Source: Asterias rubens
Lineage: Eukaryota > Echinodermata > Asteroidea > Forcipulatida > Asteriidae
Assembly: GCF_902459465.1 (NCBI RefSeq)
Contig: NC_047072.1
Coordinates: 17,093,776-17,157,775 of the forward strand
Reading direction: 5' to 3'
DNA: 64,000 nucleotides
The notes beneath the pieces were generated by a model. That model saw nothing but the letters and a program-made list of their open reading frames with translations, made no database searches and was not told the DNA's origin. The stretch's first letter is position 1. Each line of letters starts with the position of its first letter. Shown piece by piece: positions 62,085 to 64,000 of this stretch. The position numbers were made by a program, and so were the translations under genes.

Positions 62085-62910
62085 AATTGATAAATTTAAT
62101 CAATTTAAGAGCACAATATAATGATGGTTTTTACAAGGCAGCATGCTTGGAAAGTACTCAATGACGAATTGTAATTTCTATTCAGTAAATTGTCCTCTCA
62201 CTGCAGCAGCTGTCACAGTATGTACCTTTCATGTTTCAAAAGCGATATTGCTATTTATTTGTAACTTGCCTCCTGCTGCATGCTCTTGTAGTGCAATTGT
62301 TTATTTCGTGCTTCTATTTATGTTCTTTTAAAATATTAAATTAATAGTAGCACTTAACAGAGTCTATAGCAGAAGGTGTGTTATGCCCCCCTAGTGGAAA
62401 GTATTTTTGTATTTTAGTCTTTGAATATCTTGTATATTTTGTACTTAAATAAATATTTTTATATCCTAATGTTTTTCTGTAATTTTAAAAATAGTATATA
62501 TATTTTCTTATGCTCTGTAATTTTAAACACAATTCAGCCTCTGGCTGCCAAGTTTGGATGTTTTAAATAAACCAATATTAATAATAATAATTTCTACCAG
62601 TTCTGAAATGTGAATACATGACTAAGAATTTTAAGCTGTTATTATTATTAATATTAATTCAAGTCTGAAATTTCAAGCATGATTATTGTTTTATGACAAA
62701 GAGCATTTGCTCATTAGAGTACAATGTCAGACAGACGAGATACTTTAGATTAATGTTAGCCTTCAGTGGCCAACAGCTCATTAAAATCCTAAGGGTTCTT
62801 CAGGTCATAATTAGAGGCTTTACAGCCGACAGGTCATCACTGCTGGATTAAGAATAATAATAATAATATAATAGTGGCTTCTTGTAGAGTACATGTACAT
62901 GTATGCAGTC
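62085..62910. other. Intergenic, AT-rich, no gene recognised
   Basis: Contains short (ATT)n/(AAT)n runs near 62575-62660 and 62855-62870 and no supportable exon. Confidence 0.4.
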
Positions 62911-62911
62911 C

Positions 62912-63297
62912 TTAAAGGCAGCGGACACTATTGGTAATTACTCAAAATAATTATTAGCATAAAACCTTCCTCGGTGACGAGTAATGGGGAGAGGTTGATG
63001 GTATAAAACATTGTGAGAAACAGCTCCCTCTGAAGTGCCATAGTTTTCAAGAAAGAAGTAATTTTCCACGAATTTGATTTTGAGACCTCAGATTTAGAAC
63101 TTGAGGTCTCGAAATCAACCATCTAAACGCACACAACTTTGTGTGACAAAGGTGTTTTTTCTCTCATTATTATCTTGCAACTTCGATGACCGATTGAGCT
63201 CAAATTTTCACAGGTTTGTTATTTTATGTATATGATGAGATACACCAAGTGAGAAGACTGGTCTTTGACAATAACCAATAGTGTCCGCTGTCTTTAA
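62912..63297. mobile_element. TTAA-flanked MITE, family A, full length
   Basis: TTAAAGGCAGCGGACACTAT to TAGTGTCCGCTGTCTTTAA, with the central GAGACCTCAG and CTTGAGGTCTCG hairpin. Shares its right TTAA with the following copy. Confidence 0.9.
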
Positions 63298-63682
63298 ATA
63301 CACTGGACACTATTGGTAATCTAAGACAAGTCTTCTCACTTGTGTATCTCAACATATGCATAAAATAACAAACTTGTGAAAATTTGAGCTCAATTGGTCA
63401 TCGAAGTTGGGAGATAACAATGAAAGAAAAAACACCCTGGTCACACAAATTTGTGTGCTTTCAGATGCTTGATTTCGAGACCTCAAATTCTAAACTTGAG
63501 GTCACGAAATCAAATTCGTGGAAAATTACTTTGTTCTCGAAAACTACGTCACTTGAGAGGGAGCCGTTTTTCACAATGTTTTATAGGGCCTACTATCAAC
63601 CTCTCCCCATTACTCATCACCAAGTAAGGTTTTATGCTAATAATTACTTTGAGTAATTACCAATAGTGTCCACTGCCTTTAA
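63294..63682. mobile_element. TTAA-flanked MITE, family A, full length, opposite orientation
   Basis: TTAAATACACTGGACACTAT to TAGTGTCCACTGCCTTTAA. The interior order is the reverse of the previous copy (GTCTTCTCACTTGTGTATC first, CCAAGTAAGGTTTTATGC last). Confidence 0.9.
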
Positions 63683-64000
63683 TGCACATCGGTGTAACTA
63701 TTAGGGTAAAAAACACAATACATACATGTTTATGTACACCGTATGGCCTTGGTTTAAAAATATAAATCCATTACAAACACGCTAGGATTAATGCAGTGAA
63801 TGAGATTAAGTGGAGTTTGGTGGAGGCACAAGCTATTTGCAAAACTGACATTTTAAATTTATAGCCTAACCTCCCTTTTACAGAGCTACATGCATACTGT
63901 TTGTTTTTGTTTTCATCTTCTTAACTAATCACTCACTCTCGTGACCCTTCAACAAAAATAAAAAAAAGTTCCTTGACCAGACAATGATACCCAGTCAAAA
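63683..64000. other. Right edge, nothing recognised
   Basis: No exon, RNA gene or complete repeat is supportable in this stretch. Confidence 0.4.

Overview
The window is animal nuclear DNA, most likely from an echinoderm or another invertebrate deuterostome. The genes are intron-rich, with exons of about 30-1800 nt and GT-AG introns of about 0.1-4 kb. Their products are close to human B3GALNT2, LSM10, YARS1, NPAT, SCMH1 and SLC16A10/A2. The DNA between exons is full of short, palindromic, non-autonomous elements, tRNA-derived SINE pieces, minisatellites and long C or G homopolymers. The phylum is inferred from overall character; no species marker was checked.

Layout. 1-5.2 kb: no gene seen; tandem repeats of about 200 bp and of 86 bp, a (TTTA)n tract and two MITEs. 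5.2-7.35 kb: an intronless B3GALNT2-type glycosyltransferase (+). 8.19-9.3 kb: LSM10 (-), a U7 snRNP Sm-like protein. 9.6-16.3 kb: YARS1 (+), cytosolic tyrosyl-tRNA synthetase, 14 coding exons, divergent from LSM10 across a short shared upstream region. 18.5-25.8 kb: NPAT (-), 13 coding exons, convergent with YARS1. 25.8-32 kb: upstream region between NPAT and the next gene, with a dyad-motif cluster, a MITE with a 9-bp duplication and two long poly-C tracts. 32.1-38.8 kb: an Scm/SCMH1-type Polycomb gene (+), with two MBT repeats, a SLED domain and a SAM domain; its first coding exon was not found and its first MBT repeat carries a one-base frameshift. 38.8-49.2 kb: probable 3' UTR and intergenic DNA, with a hairpin, a 21-bp minisatellite and nested MITEs. 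49.3-56.2 kb: an MCT8/MCT10-type SLC16 transporter (+), four coding exons. 56.2-64 kb: no firm gene; repeats, a possible 5' exon near 60 kb and a cluster of RFX X-box-like motifs near 61-61.7 kb.

How the genes relate. LSM10 (histone pre-mRNA 3' end processing) and NPAT (histone gene transcription) act in the same nuclear structure, the histone locus body, and here lie on either side of YARS1 within about 17.6 kb. From memory, LSM10, YARS1 and SCMH1 all lie in human 1p34-p35, so part of this order may be ancestral linkage. The other neighbours have no obvious shared function.

The strongest non-genic signals are these: a family of TTAA-flanked MITEs whose insertion and target duplication can be read against an empty copy of the host repeat in the same window; a pair of ~0.54-kb elements in opposite orientation carrying CArG and CCAAT motifs; a minisatellite that grew inside one copy of a dispersed repeat; a near-perfect 33-bp-stem hairpin downstream of the Scm stop; and the Scm frameshift. 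Exon borders were set by hand from splice signals, reading frame and family knowledge; no alignment or transcript was available.
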